64,000 bases of DNA, taken from assembly GCA_021234155.1 (NCBI GenBank), contig JAJEKV010000004.1, positions 124,001 through 188,000 of the forward strand. The letters run 5' to 3'. How positions within the stretch are numbered: the stretch's first letter is position 1; every line of letters begins with the position of its first letter. This DNA is from Isoetes taiwanensis. Taxonomy: Eukaryota; Streptophyta; Lycopodiopsida; Isoetales; Isoetaceae. The position numbers and the translations under genes are program-made. Below, piece by piece: positions 46,348 through 57,051 of this stretch. The notes beneath the pieces are model-generated. The model was not told the origin of the DNA and ran no database searches. It saw nothing but the letters and a program-made list of their open reading frames with translations.

Positions 46348-47862
46348 ATGGCTACGAAGCCTTCATCAGTTGGTATAAGCGCCTCCCCACATCACCGAAG
46401 TAGATGTCAATATAGTATTCCAAGTATTTCAAAAAGAATTTGACCTTTCAGCAACCACGAACTCAATCCTTTCACCCGACAAGTCCGAGGAATTCCAAGA
46501 GAAAGTTGTCCCTAGCTTACTGAAGATACCGCCATGCATAGGGTACTTTGTACCAAGGACCGCATTACAAACAGCCCAATCATGTACCCAATATTGCCAA
46601 GGCATTGAGGAACAGAACCAACCGCTTACCAACCTACATGACCCTAACAAGCAATGGCAAAGTCTTCTTCTCCTACAACACAGACCTTAGCGCTATATCT
46701 AGTATATATAGAAACCGTAATAGGTGAACCATCAATTCAGCCGCTAGAAGTCACACCCTTGGGACGCTAAAGCCCGTGGACGAACGCCTCCCTTGAATAC
46801 GAAAGAGACCAGCGAAGCATCTGAAGAGAGTGAAGACTCGAGCAGGAAAGCGGAGGATGACATAGAGGTGGACCCAGGAAGGAGGAGGCGCCGGAAGCGG
46901 AACAAGACATCACCCGCCGGAGCCGACAAAAAAGACCACCACCGAGGATTGCACAACCAATTGGGGGGAATAACAAGTCTAGCACCGGTCATAGTGAAGG
47001 ACAGGAATACTTAGCGCTAAACGACATCAAAACCTCCCCCGAATGAGGGGCCGAGGCTACCGCGTCGATGAACTCCTTCACCTCCCCACGGCAGCGGCGG
47101 ATCTAGGACTTCATCGACCAAGAAACGGAAGATTTTTTTCAGTACAAATACGAGAGGCAGCTACTTCTACGGGACACACCATCTCGGACGTTTGAAGCTA
47201 CCAAGACTATCGTGAGGTATGATGTCGGAGGAACTTCCTACGAGGAGGAGGAGTTTATAGCACCGAGGAGCAGATGGGAATAAGGGGAAGACAACAAGAG
47301 TACTTCAAGGGGAGTCTTCTTCCTCACAAGAACAGATAGCAAAATTCCAAGGGAGAGCCACAAACGACAAGTGTCTGAACGCTCTTCCACGATTACAAGG
47401 AATTAGTTCAAATACGTAGACCGGTATGCATCAAGGCGCGGGGGCACCTCGGGGGGGCGTGGAGGATGCTGAGGGAGCAGCACTCAAATATTACCTTCCT
47501 CCTCCTAACGGTAGAGTAATAATATTTCAAGCGCTTCAGCCCACGCGAGAAGGAAGGCATGCAGATCTTTGGTAGCACTTCGAGGATTTGGCATGCACGC
47601 ACGCCTATCAGAAAAGGTGGACCATGTCATTTTAGTGAAGCGGAAAACAGCCTTGGGCATTTTCGACTTTGCAGTACCCCACCTTCGACAAGGTAGGTTG
47701 GCAGTAACAGCAGCTCATACCTCCCATAGACGGGTGGAAGAGCTAGCATCCGCCATCCGGGGGGGCAAAGGGATATACTCGGGAACTTGGAAGTACAGTA
47801 GGTACACCCAAGTAAAGAGAAGTTTCGAAGACAACCCGTCTTACCGGCGATTTCAAGACTAG
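46348..47862 (+). pseudogene. ORF-B, element C copy (unknown conserved protein)
   Basis: Function unknown. ATGGCTACGAAG at 46348 is the likely start. Frames shift repeatedly. EVDVNIVFQVFQKEFDLSAT (near 46400) matches the AFHVFDHVFDLHAT block of the B copy, and DFIDQETEDFFQ (near 47110) matches DFIDYSYQEV. A basic/acidic linker holds PGRRRRRKRNK. The C-terminal domain at 47569-47862 is open: LRGFGMHARLSEKVDHVILV, KRKTALGIFDFA, AIRGGKGIYSGTWKYSRYT, matching GFGQHAKISSHTDHIILFKR in the B copy. Total length (about 500 codons) equals the B copy. It is separated from the H3-like gene by the Helitron. Confidence 0.78.
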
Positions 47863-48189
47863 TCAGACTCTTGATCCCGGAGACTTTTTGTATCTGAAAT
47901 ATTATATGATATATGAATATAAATCCTATTGCACTTTAAATGTTTTGTTGATGTATTTTGCCCCACAATTATACCAACAAGCATAATCAATGCAAGAGAA
48001 CAAAGGAACTAATCATATAACCATGAATTGCTTGTGCATGCGGCTAGAGGCCTAAACGGAGGGCGACAACTGCGAGATCTTATAGAAGAGCAAACCCCAC
48101 CAGACCACCCCGGCAAAGGAACCTATTTGAAGATATGGAACCTATGACCCCAGAGGAGGAGATAGCCCGGATGAGGACGGACCGGAGCG
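47863..48189 (+). other. ORF-B to gag interval, element C
   Basis: AT-rich from 47885 to 48010, then eroded coding-like sequence. No gene supported. Confidence 0.4.
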
Positions 48190-49330
48190 GATAAAAAGGC
48201 ATTACGTTGTCCAAGCATGCGCGGTGGGTTGGTGGGCAACGCCGATTCCGCAAGCATCAGCCGGAGGGCAGGAAAAGACAAGAAGAGGAGCAAGAGAAGG
48301 AGATCCTCCAGCCCGGAATCTTAAACTCAAGTTGATTTCGGACTCGACTCGAGGAGGAAGAGGAAGAAGCGAGGGCTTTCGAGGCAACGGATGGAAGGGG
48401 CGGGGAACACCCCAGATGGACGACAAAAGAGACACGGGGGCCTCGACTACCGAAGAAGGTAGATTCGCCTTTGGGCAATGTATGGAAGGCCGAAGCTGGA
48501 ACAGTTCTCGGGAGAACAGGTCGGGATTGGAAGCGCAGAGGCATGGCTGGGACGAAATGAGTGAGTGCAGGAAGCGCTTTATAGCATGAAAGATAAAGAC
48601 AAAGGCAGAGTTGCAACAGCCAACTTGAAAGGAGCCGCACGGATTTGGTGGAAGGGTTATGCAAAGGCACACGGCTTGAGCAGGGATGCTTGTAAGTTCA
48701 AGAAGTTTGCAAAAGCCTTCAAGCGCCATTACGTCCCAAGGGAACATAAGTCCAGCATGATGCAGCAGTTTTACAGGTTGCAGCAAGGCAACAAATCAGT
48801 CCAGAAATATACAGAGGAATTCATGAGGCTAAGGCTGTATGTGCCGAAGTTGGGAGAGAAGCATGCAGTAGAAAGCTATATTGAGGGGCTGAATGAGGAG
48901 ATCCGCAAGCTTGTGAGGGCAATAAACCCTAGGACAGTATCAGAAGCGGAATCCAAGGCTATAAGCTTGCAGGGGTCAGGACCTCAGAATAGCGGGCAGA
49001 AGCAGCAGTACTTCCAGGATAAAGGCAAGGCGACAGGAAGCTATAGCCCCAGGGCAGCCAGTCCAGGTCCAGCTAGAGCCCCATATGGTGGGAACCAGGG
49101 GAAACAGCAGGAGAAGAAGCAGGTGTCCTTCAAGGACAAGCAGGAGGGGTCAAACTACTCCAAAGCAGTGCGATCCTTTTTGCAGGCAATGCCCAAGGAA
49201 AAGAGGCAGGAGTGCATAGAAAAGCAACTGTGCTTCAGGTGCTTCCAGGCCATAGGGCCAGCAAAGGCCCCTCGTCATGAAGTGCGACTCTAAGCGAGTT
49301 GGGAGATTGGGGCATGCTCGTCCAGGCGGC
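48190..49330 (+). pseudogene. Gag, element C
   Basis: The best frame, 48565-49293, has a retrotransposon gag domain (GRVATANLKGAARIWWKGYA, FKKFAKAFKRHYVPREHKSS, YTEEFMRLRLYVPKLGEKHA) and a Q/K/P/S-rich tail. It ends at the start of a CCHC knuckle (KQLCFRCFQ) whose second half is frameshifted at 49245. The upstream part is broken but rich in R/G/E. It aligns with element A's gag over the whole capsid region. Confidence 0.85.
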
Positions 49331-49890
49331 GGCCGGCGAAGGCCCGCGACTACATTCGTGGTGAGTGTCATATCTTTGCCGCAATAGATCTGAGCAAAGG
49401 TAGAGCCGTATAAGGTAATTTCCACAAGAGGGAAGGCCAAGGCCAAGTCCTTCATAGTCTTGATAGACTTCGTGAAGCAGCCATAACTTTGCATCCCCAG
49501 AATGGTTCAAATGTTGAAGTTGAAGCCGCTAAAGTCAAAGCCAAGACCCGTTGTCTTAGCAAGTGGTGCAGTAGAGGCGCGGGCGGCGGGCAAGAGAATT
49601 AACCGACATCGACTTGCGGGGATTAATATCGGATGGGGGCAGAAGTAATGGGCATTGGCAAAATACGACTTGATCATAGGAATGGAGTACCTTGGGCGGC
49701 GGGGCCATTATCGTGGAAGCGGAAAGTGACCTTCCAGCGCCCGACGGCAAGATCATTGAGATAACGGAGGTAAGGAAGTTGTTCCCATCATGCGATTGTA
49801 TGTCTTCTAAGCGGTGTTCAAGTGCATCAAGAAGCGGCGGTGGCATACATCTTCAAGCTTGAGACTAGTGAGCGAATCGGAAGGAAGCAA
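49331..49890 (+). pseudogene. Protease region, element C (badly broken)
   Basis: Identified by position and by AKYDLIIGMEYLG-like wording near 49665 (element A has GKYDLIVGMEFLA). The active-site DTG is not readable, although frames around 49440-49470 give SFIVLIDFVKQ. Multiple stops. Confidence 0.6.
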
Positions 49891-50760
49891 AAGACAAGGT
49901 GCTCGACAAGTTGCCGAAGCAAGTAGCTAAGCTGATCACGGAGTTCCATGATCTCTTTCCAGATGAGATCAAGCAGCTCCCTCCATATAGGGGAGTTGAG
50001 TGCGAGATTGCACTCGAGCCGGGAACAAAGCCAACAAGCAAAGCTCCATATAGAATGACAACGAGGGAGTTGCCGAGCTAAAAAAGCGAAAGGGAGCTCT
50101 TTGGACCTAGGTTTCATTAGACCTAGTGTTTACGCCATTTGGGCGCCCATTCTCTTCGTTAAGAAGAAGGATGGCGGTTTAAGGATGTGCATAGACTATA
50201 GGCGGTTGAACAAGCACACCATTAAGAACAAATACGCGCTCCCCAGATCAGATGACTTGATGGATCAGCTCCAAGGTGCAAAGATCTTCTCCAAAATCGA
50301 CTTAAGGTCAGGTTATCATCAGATCAGGATAAAGGAAGAAGATATCCATAAGGCCGCCTTGAGCGGTATGGGCACTATGAGTTCACGGTAATGCCTTTCG
50401 GCTTATCGAATGCCCCATAGCGTTCATGAGGCTCATGAGCGACATCTTGAGGGGAGTTTTAGACACCTTTGTGATTGTTTTCTTTGATGACATTTTGGTG
50501 TATAGCAGATCCCTTGAAGAGCACGCATAACACCTCGGTGAAGTTGAAGAGGCACCAGTTGCACGCCAAGTTGTCGGGCGCCACCGCAAATGTGGAAGGT
50601 GGAGTATCTAGGTCATGTGATCTCGACCGGTAAGGCATTTCGACGGATCCCGCAAAGATTGAAGCCGCATTGAAGGGCTGCTCGCTTACCAAGAATGTGC
50701 ACGAGGTCGAAGTTTCTGGCCTAGCAGGGTACTACAGAAGTTCGTGAAGAACTTTGCTAA
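49891..50760 (+). pseudogene. Reverse transcriptase, element C
   Basis: [58 protein letters not shown] and, after a break at 50365, GTMSSR/MPFGLSNAP-like sequence. The catalytic motif DTFVIVFFDDILVYS is near 50470. FFDD matches element A. Short losses at GC-rich spots (50360, 50415, 50580) cause the frame changes. Confidence 0.87.
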
Positions 50761-50799
50761 GATAGCAGCCCCAAGTAATCGCATCTCGACGAGGGGCGT

Positions 50800-51290
50800 A
50801 GAAGGTGAAAGATTGGGCAGAGCATTGGCACAAGAAAGCCCAAAAGGGGTTTGAATTGTTGAAAGAAGCTCCCGACGACGTACTCGCCTTGACCTTGCCG
50901 GACCCGGAGAAAGATAAGCTTGTAGCAACAGATGCGAGGTAAGATAGCTACAGGTGCGCAAAGGCTTATGCAAGAAGAGCGCGGTGGTAGCGCATGATTC
51001 CGGGAAGATGAACGGCGCCGAGGCGCTACCCAACACGATCGATCGGGGAGTTGCTTGCGGTTGTCGGGCATTAAGAATATGGAGGCATTATCTCTTGGGA
51101 AGGAAGTTCCAATTGGATACCGACCATCGAGCCTCCAATATGTATTCACGCAACCACACCTTAATCCGAGGCAAGCGGAGAGATGGATGGAGTTCCTCGA
51201 GGAATACGACTTTGATATAGTCTACAAGCGGGGAAGCTCAATGTGGTAGCGGATGCGCTTTCAAGGCATCCCGACAACTAGAGTGCATTG
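50800..51290 (+). pseudogene. RNase H, element C
   Basis: AQKGFELLKEAPDDVLALTL and KDKLVATDAR (catalytic aspartate near 50930) start the domain. WMEFLEEYDFDIVYK and NVVADALSRHPD (51180-51280) end it. The middle is frameshifted. Confidence 0.82.
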
Positions 51291-51479
51291 CAATGCAATT
51301 TCGACGATATCCGGCGACGGTAAGAGGATTGAAGAGTCCTTGCCAACGGATGTGGATTTCAGGGGAAGTATGGGCAAGCCTTTCTAAGGAGGCTAGAAAC
51401 GGATAAAGAGCGGGAGGCCTTCAAGCATTATAAGAAGGAAGGCAACCTGTTATACCATAAGAACAAGTTGCAAAGCGTG

Positions 51480-52820
51480 CCGAATCATCGGTGTAAGGAA
51501 ATTGATCCTCCACGACGCGCACAACAGCCCAATAGCTGGCCATGTGGGATTCATGAAAACATATTTCAAAGTCGCGCAACTATTATTGGCCGGGAATGAA
51601 GAAGCAAATAGCTCGCTACATCAAGGAATGTCGGCTATGCCCGGCAGAGAAGGCGGGCGACTTCGAATTCGGGGGCATTAGAGCCATTAGCGGTGCCAAA
51701 GCGCTAAGTGGGAGGTAATCGGCATGGACTTCATCCGGGACTCCCAAGGACGGCAAGAGGGGAAGGATGCCTTGATGGTAGTGGTCGACAAGTTGTCTAA
51801 GATGGCACATTTTGTGCCTTGCGGGACCACGATACGGCTATGGATACAACAAAGCTCTTCACCAAAGAGATCTTGAGGCTTCATGGCATGCCAAAGGAGA
51901 TCATCTCCGGCGAGGGATCGAAGTTCATGAGCGCCTTTTGGCAAGACCTCTTTGCGACAATCCAGACGAAGCTATCCATGAGCACGGCATATCATCCTCA
52001 GACGGATGGCCAGACGGAGCGGACCAACAGGATTTTAGAGGACATGCTACGAAACTATGTCTGGAATAAGCAAAGTATGTGGGAAGAATTTATTCACTTG
52101 GTGGAGTTTGCATACAATAGCACCAAGCAGGAATCATCCCAAATGTCGCCGTTTATGATCAATTACGGCTATCAGTGCCTAACTCCAGACACTTGGCACA
52201 ACCCCGTGTCAAAAGTGGAAGTTTCGCAGCAGATGTTGGCGGATATGCAGCAGCTTGTGGAAGAGGTTCGAGGGTATCTGCTAGCAGCAAGAAGTCGACA
52301 AAAGAGCATCGCCGACAAGCATCGAACAGTAAGAGAGTTCAAAGTTGGAGATGATGTTTGGCTCAAGATCAAGGTGAAGCAGGCGAAGCTCAGGATCGGG
52401 AATTGCAAGAAGCTTGCTCCAAGGTGGGCTGGACCTTTCAGAATAGTCGAGAGAGTAGGTAATCAATCCTACAAGCTAGAATTGCCAGCACACCTAAAGA
52501 TTCATAAGGTCTTCCACGTGAGTTTGTTGAAGAAGCATACTCCAAATCCAGACGAAGTCTTGGATTCGCCAACGTTGTTGGAAATGACGGAGGAGCAGCT
52601 GGAAATAGTTCCAGAATTGATTCTTGATAAAGCTTTCAAGAAAACGAGGAGATCAGAATTCCTCCAGTATTTGGTCAAGTGGAAACACTTACCAGTGGAA
52701 GACGCGACGTGGGTACTTAAGAAAGATTTAGTAAAGCAGTATCCACAGTTTATGGAGCAATGGGACGGCAAGGTCATCTCCGAAGAAATCGGCTCAGGCA
52801 TGTCGATTTGTGTAGGTTAA
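51480..52820 (+). pseudogene. Integrase with chromodomain, element C
   Basis: The zinc finger region near 51495-51640 (VRKLILHDAHNSPIAGHVGF) is broken. From 51819 a 333-codon frame is open to the stop at 52818: LSMSTAYHPQTDGQTERTNR with the catalytic glutamate, then NRILEDMLRNYVWNKQ, KIKVKQAKLRIGNCKKLAPR and LKIHKVFHVSLLKKHTPNP. The chromodomain follows (FLQYLVKWKHLPVEDATWVL, KKDLVKQYPQF). The first aspartate (IGMDFIRDSQGR, near 51725) lies in another frame. The chromodomain is the H3-tail reader of this element. Confidence 0.92.
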
Positions 52821-53674
52821 TTCTTGTGTAGTTAAGATTAATCTACGCATGCCACCTACGCTTAGTATGGGTCGCATGCGTTGTTACCGATGATGGGACC
52901 ACTACGGTGATCTCTAGGGCGTGGTGTAATGTCAATGTAGGCATGACCGCGTTTCCGCTTGGGCGAGTGGAAGGTAGATTAGAAAGTCTACTTCTGTCCC
53001 ACGGAAGTAGACGACCTCGAGAGAAAGGAGGTCATGAAGGAATGCATTGATAGGAAAAGCACCTTTAGCCCCATATATGCTTTGATAGGAGGAATCTATC
53101 CTTCGCGCCCCCCACGCGAGAAGGATATCCTCCACGCTGGGCAACTAGAGGTGTAGGCATGAGCGGCATATAGGCATATAGGCGCTGTCTCCGCGGCCAT
53201 GATGGAAGATTCACCCTCTTCCTACGCCGGGAGATTAGCCATGCATCCATGTAGATAGGTGGGGTGGTCACCATATAACCAAAATTTTATTTAATAATTA
53301 AATGGTACTAACGTAGTGTCGACCTGCAGGCCAGTAGAGCGCTCCGGAGGGCAAGGAGGTCGGGTTACGAAGACTGGCAACACAAATTTTGTTGGAATGT
53401 GTTGCAAGGAATGAAGAGTACCTCGGACGTTAATTCTAAATTTTGATAAACTTAATTGTAATGTTAAGTGAATTTTGGAGTAATCTGTTAGTAATGTTGT
53501 GAATTGATAAGTTATGTTATAATACAACAATGTGATAATGTCATAAAAATATTACCTTAAGGTAATTTTAATAAATGTGTAGGAATTATAGTAGCGATCG
53601 TATGTATCAAGTTGTTGCAGGTTAGGTTGATCCCAAGGTGGGGAGACCCACGATGCTGCGGACAGCATCATTTC
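52821..53674 (+). other. 3' noncoding region of element C
   Basis: No gene seen. A second polypurine-like AAGGTGGGGAGAC lies at 53635-53647, 40 bp before the true tract. Confidence 0.6.
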
Positions 53675-53687
53675 AAGGTGGGGAGAA
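53675..53687 (+). promoter_or_regulatory. Polypurine tract of element C
   Basis: AAGGTGGGGAGAA directly abuts the 3' LTR TGTGACG, as in element A. Confidence 0.92.
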
Positions 53688-55341
53688 TGTGACGTTCCAG
53701 CACAGTATACGCCCCAGGACGTATACCGTACTGCCTCGTCACGCGTACACGCCACTCCAGCTGACGTGTACGCTAGCGTGTAGCCAGGTGAGTAGCCCTA
53801 GGGGGCAACTTGCCAGAAATATGTGCAACTATTAATGTGCACATTTTCCAATGAACACATTAATGGAGCACACATTGCCAAGTGGGCCACACCCATAGGT
53901 GCAATTAATGTGCACATTTTCCAATGTACACATTAATGTGGGCACACATTGCCATGTGTGCACATTTGGCCACCTAGCCCTTAAAGGCAAGTGGGCCCAT
54001 TTCCAATTATCCCACATGCCAAAAGGGGATAATTGGAAACCCTAGCCAACCCCCTTGTCTATATATGGTAGGAAACCCTAACTAGCCCAATTTTTCGATT
54101 TTAGGGCTTGAGAACTTCTGTTTTGGCTGCCTCAGACCAAAACCGCATCCCGAACTCGACTAGGAGAATTGCATCCTTAGTTTCTCTAGATTGAAGGCGT
54201 TTTCCAGGATGGTCGAGCTTTCGGTCGGGAGGAGCCCCTCAAGGATCGGTATTTGGCCAATTAGATAGTCTAAACCCTATTTTAGTCATTGAATCAAGTA
54301 GGTTTAGCCTATTAGATTGGCCATAGCAGGCCTCTAGATCTCTAGATATAGATTCTAACTAAAGAACCTAACTCTATGTTGTAGATTAGACCTTGTTCTT
54401 TTAGTTCTTCCCATGATGTATATGGATGATGTATCTCTATGAACTCCTTGTATTGGGAAGGGGGGGTAGAGACCTAAAAGCTTTGTAGTTGATGCTCCTA
54501 GAGTAGCCTCTCTAGCACACCTTTGTGGATTGCCTGTGCACAAGAGCCACAGGGATGTGGGTGAAGGGGCCGTGAGGACGGGCCGAGAAGGAGGTTCGTG
54601 TCCCGACTCTTGAACGATCCCTATGGTGTGTTAGTGCTACCGGGGATCATTGTGACTAGGTCTAATGGCTTACCACCGAGTCTTGGGTAAGGCATGGGCT
54701 CGACAACCGTGAAGTGGTGTACACTTTCCAGGTGGGTTGGTCGCAAGGCGGTGGCCCTCTAGTCACCTTGAGTCAGCATGTAGACCTCGGAGGGAGTGAT
54801 CCCCACCGCCCCCCATCGGGCGGGAGATGGAACCCGGGGAATAGCCCTTTTGGCTATGCATCCCGGGCGGGCCATCCAAGTCCCGACACTTTTCAGACCA
54901 CTCATAAAGTGTGCAATGTGGAGGGGCGGATGGAGTGGACAACCCTAAGCCATGCTTATATGCCCGGTCAAATTCATTGCCATGAATTACATGCGCAATG
55001 AACTGGAGACCCAAAGCCGTCGGTCATCCTTTGAGTCTCGAGCCTTGGGTAGGATCTCCTATGTGATGTGCTGATATTTGTCTATGCAGATATGTGGAGG
55101 ACCATCCTTCGGGATGGTCACATGATGTTGATGTATGTGCTACTGACATGTATGTTTACGCTTCCTCAGCCAGGTAGGCCCTGAGGAAGACGGGGTGCAA
55201 TGACCCTTCCACTCTTCCCACTGGAACCCGACACGGTTGCGGTGTCATGTGGAGGGCCCTCAGATTAGCATGGAGCTGGTATGGGGATGAACTCCTGTTT
55301 GTATACGGTGAGTGCACCGTATACGAGTAGGGGACGTCACA
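53688..55341 (+). repeat. 3' LTR of element C
   Basis: Partner of 32335-33975, ending GGGGACGTCACA before the GCAAG duplication. It keeps the TATA box and the tandem enhancer-like repeat. Confidence 0.94.
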
Positions 55342-55346
55342 GCAAG

Positions 55347-57051
55347 GATCATTTATGGATCTGAGCCAGAAAATGAGAAAGTAGGATGTATGGCAGCACC
55401 AAGAGTGGCAAGGAAAATAAGGATAATGGCGGAGAGGACAACTCGCATCATATATTCCAGCCTCCAACTATGGCATCTCTGCTAGCAATTATCTTAGGTT
55501 CAATATATACGCAACAAGGGCTATGCTTTTTCTGAGAGGACACACCATTTGAATTTGTGATGGACGATCGACAAGATTACTTGGATGCAATGGTGCCATG
55601 CATTATCTTTGGTGCGGGGAAGGAATGCTTGCGGGGGGGGGGGTTCTTGAGCTTGGGCTGAGAACTACAATTGGAATATGTGTTACAAGGTTGGTTATTT
55701 TTCCTCTGGTAGGAATTGGTGTGGTGGGCTGCTGCAATAAGCTTGGATTTTTAATTGAATGTGGTGGTATGTATCGATTTGTTCTATTGCTTCAATACAC
55801 ATGCCTAGTTCAATATTATGTGGTGCTATGACCGTTTGCATGGCTATGGCAAGAAAGAAACTCTGTTCTATTGCGGCAACATATTTTTCTTTATTTGCAA
55901 CCGTGAGAGCGCCTATGCCACCATTTATTTTAAGGTAGTTTTTGGATCTAAATGGGCAAAGACAGATGAGAACCACCATTATTATCAAATGTTACTCCTT
56001 AGATAGATAGACAATTAGGGACTACGTTGACAATTGGCAAGAAGAAGATTAAAGGCCGTATATTCACTTCATCACACAAAGCATAATTAATTATATTAGA
56101 AAAAAGTTTGATCCCATAAAAGGCTGGCCCTCAATGTTATTTGAAGTTCTCTAAGCATTATTAGTCTACCATGTTTTTAAGTCTATTGCCTTTGATTCTA
56201 TGGTATCCCAAGGCTTCAATTATCTTCTTGCTATGAGCCCCTCGTCATGAATGAGCCTAATAACCCACCCCTAAACCAACAATTGTGCCTAGCTAGGGAA
56301 ATATAAATCCATGGGTTTTGGTTTTGCATGGGATTGTAAAAGTCTTTGCTCAAGATTGGGAAGGAGATGTGACCATCCCAAGCGCTAATGATTGCGTGGG
56401 TGGAGGACATGGGGTCGAGGAAGCGTTGGTGGAGATAGGCGATAAGTTTCTTGTGTCATTTATTTTGACAATGTTAATGCCATGTATTTTATCATTGTTG
56501 TTAAATATATTGTCAACGTCAATGTCATGTTTATGATAATTGCTTTTGAAGATTGCCACATATAGTGTCATTTGCTAGGTCATGACTAGTGTCACTATTT
56601 ATGTCACTTGTAGAGGCATTTATTAAGCCATCAAATTAAATTACAATTCATTAAATCACCAAAAGCTTCCATTCATTTGATTTCAATTTAAGCAATGGAC
56701 TTATAAAGCTAACACTATAATTGAAACTTACAAAGAGATAACCAAGACATCATTTAAAATTCAGAACCTTAATATTTAAAAATAATCATTCATATATTTG
56801 AAAGGTCGAAGACATCAATAAAAAATCATAATCTTAACATTTAAAAATAATCATTCATATACTTAAAAGGTTTTGAAAGCATACTTGTTCATTCAAACAC
56901 AAATAAAAACATAGCAAGCTGCTAAAATTCAATCATAGTTTAAAAAGATGTTAAGGTGATAAAGGTTCGGTTCTCCTCGCTTAAGATATATGTTTTTACA
57001 AATATCTTTCACCTTGGATTTTTCTTCGAGGTGGTGTTCTTGGTCTTGTTT
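55347..57051. other. CACTA-2 interior without a recognised gene
   Basis: A G-run at 55629-55640 and a small GTCA-rich patch at 56455-56630 (GTCAACGTCAATGTCATG, AGTGTCACTATTTATGTCAC) resembling the subterminal arrays. The rest is AT-rich with only short open frames. Confidence 0.5.

Larger units (their letters stand above)
32335..55341 (+). mobile_element. Element C: H3-carrying chromodomain Gypsy retrotransposon
   Basis: A 23.0 kb element (13.3 kb without the Helitron). The LTRs are 32335-33975 and 53688-55341, with target duplications GCAAG at 32330-32334 and 55342-55346. Order: LTR, perfect initiator-Met primer site, three hairpin repeats, TATA, H3-like gene, [Helitron], hairpin repeat, TATA, ORF-B, gag, protease, RT, RNase H, integrase-chromodomain, polypurine tract, LTR. 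It is the same family as elements A and B. Confidence 0.95.

Noticed and set aside
48202-48786. Minus-strand 194-codon frame
   Set aside because: It is antisense to the gag gene of element C, whose plus-strand motifs are clear.
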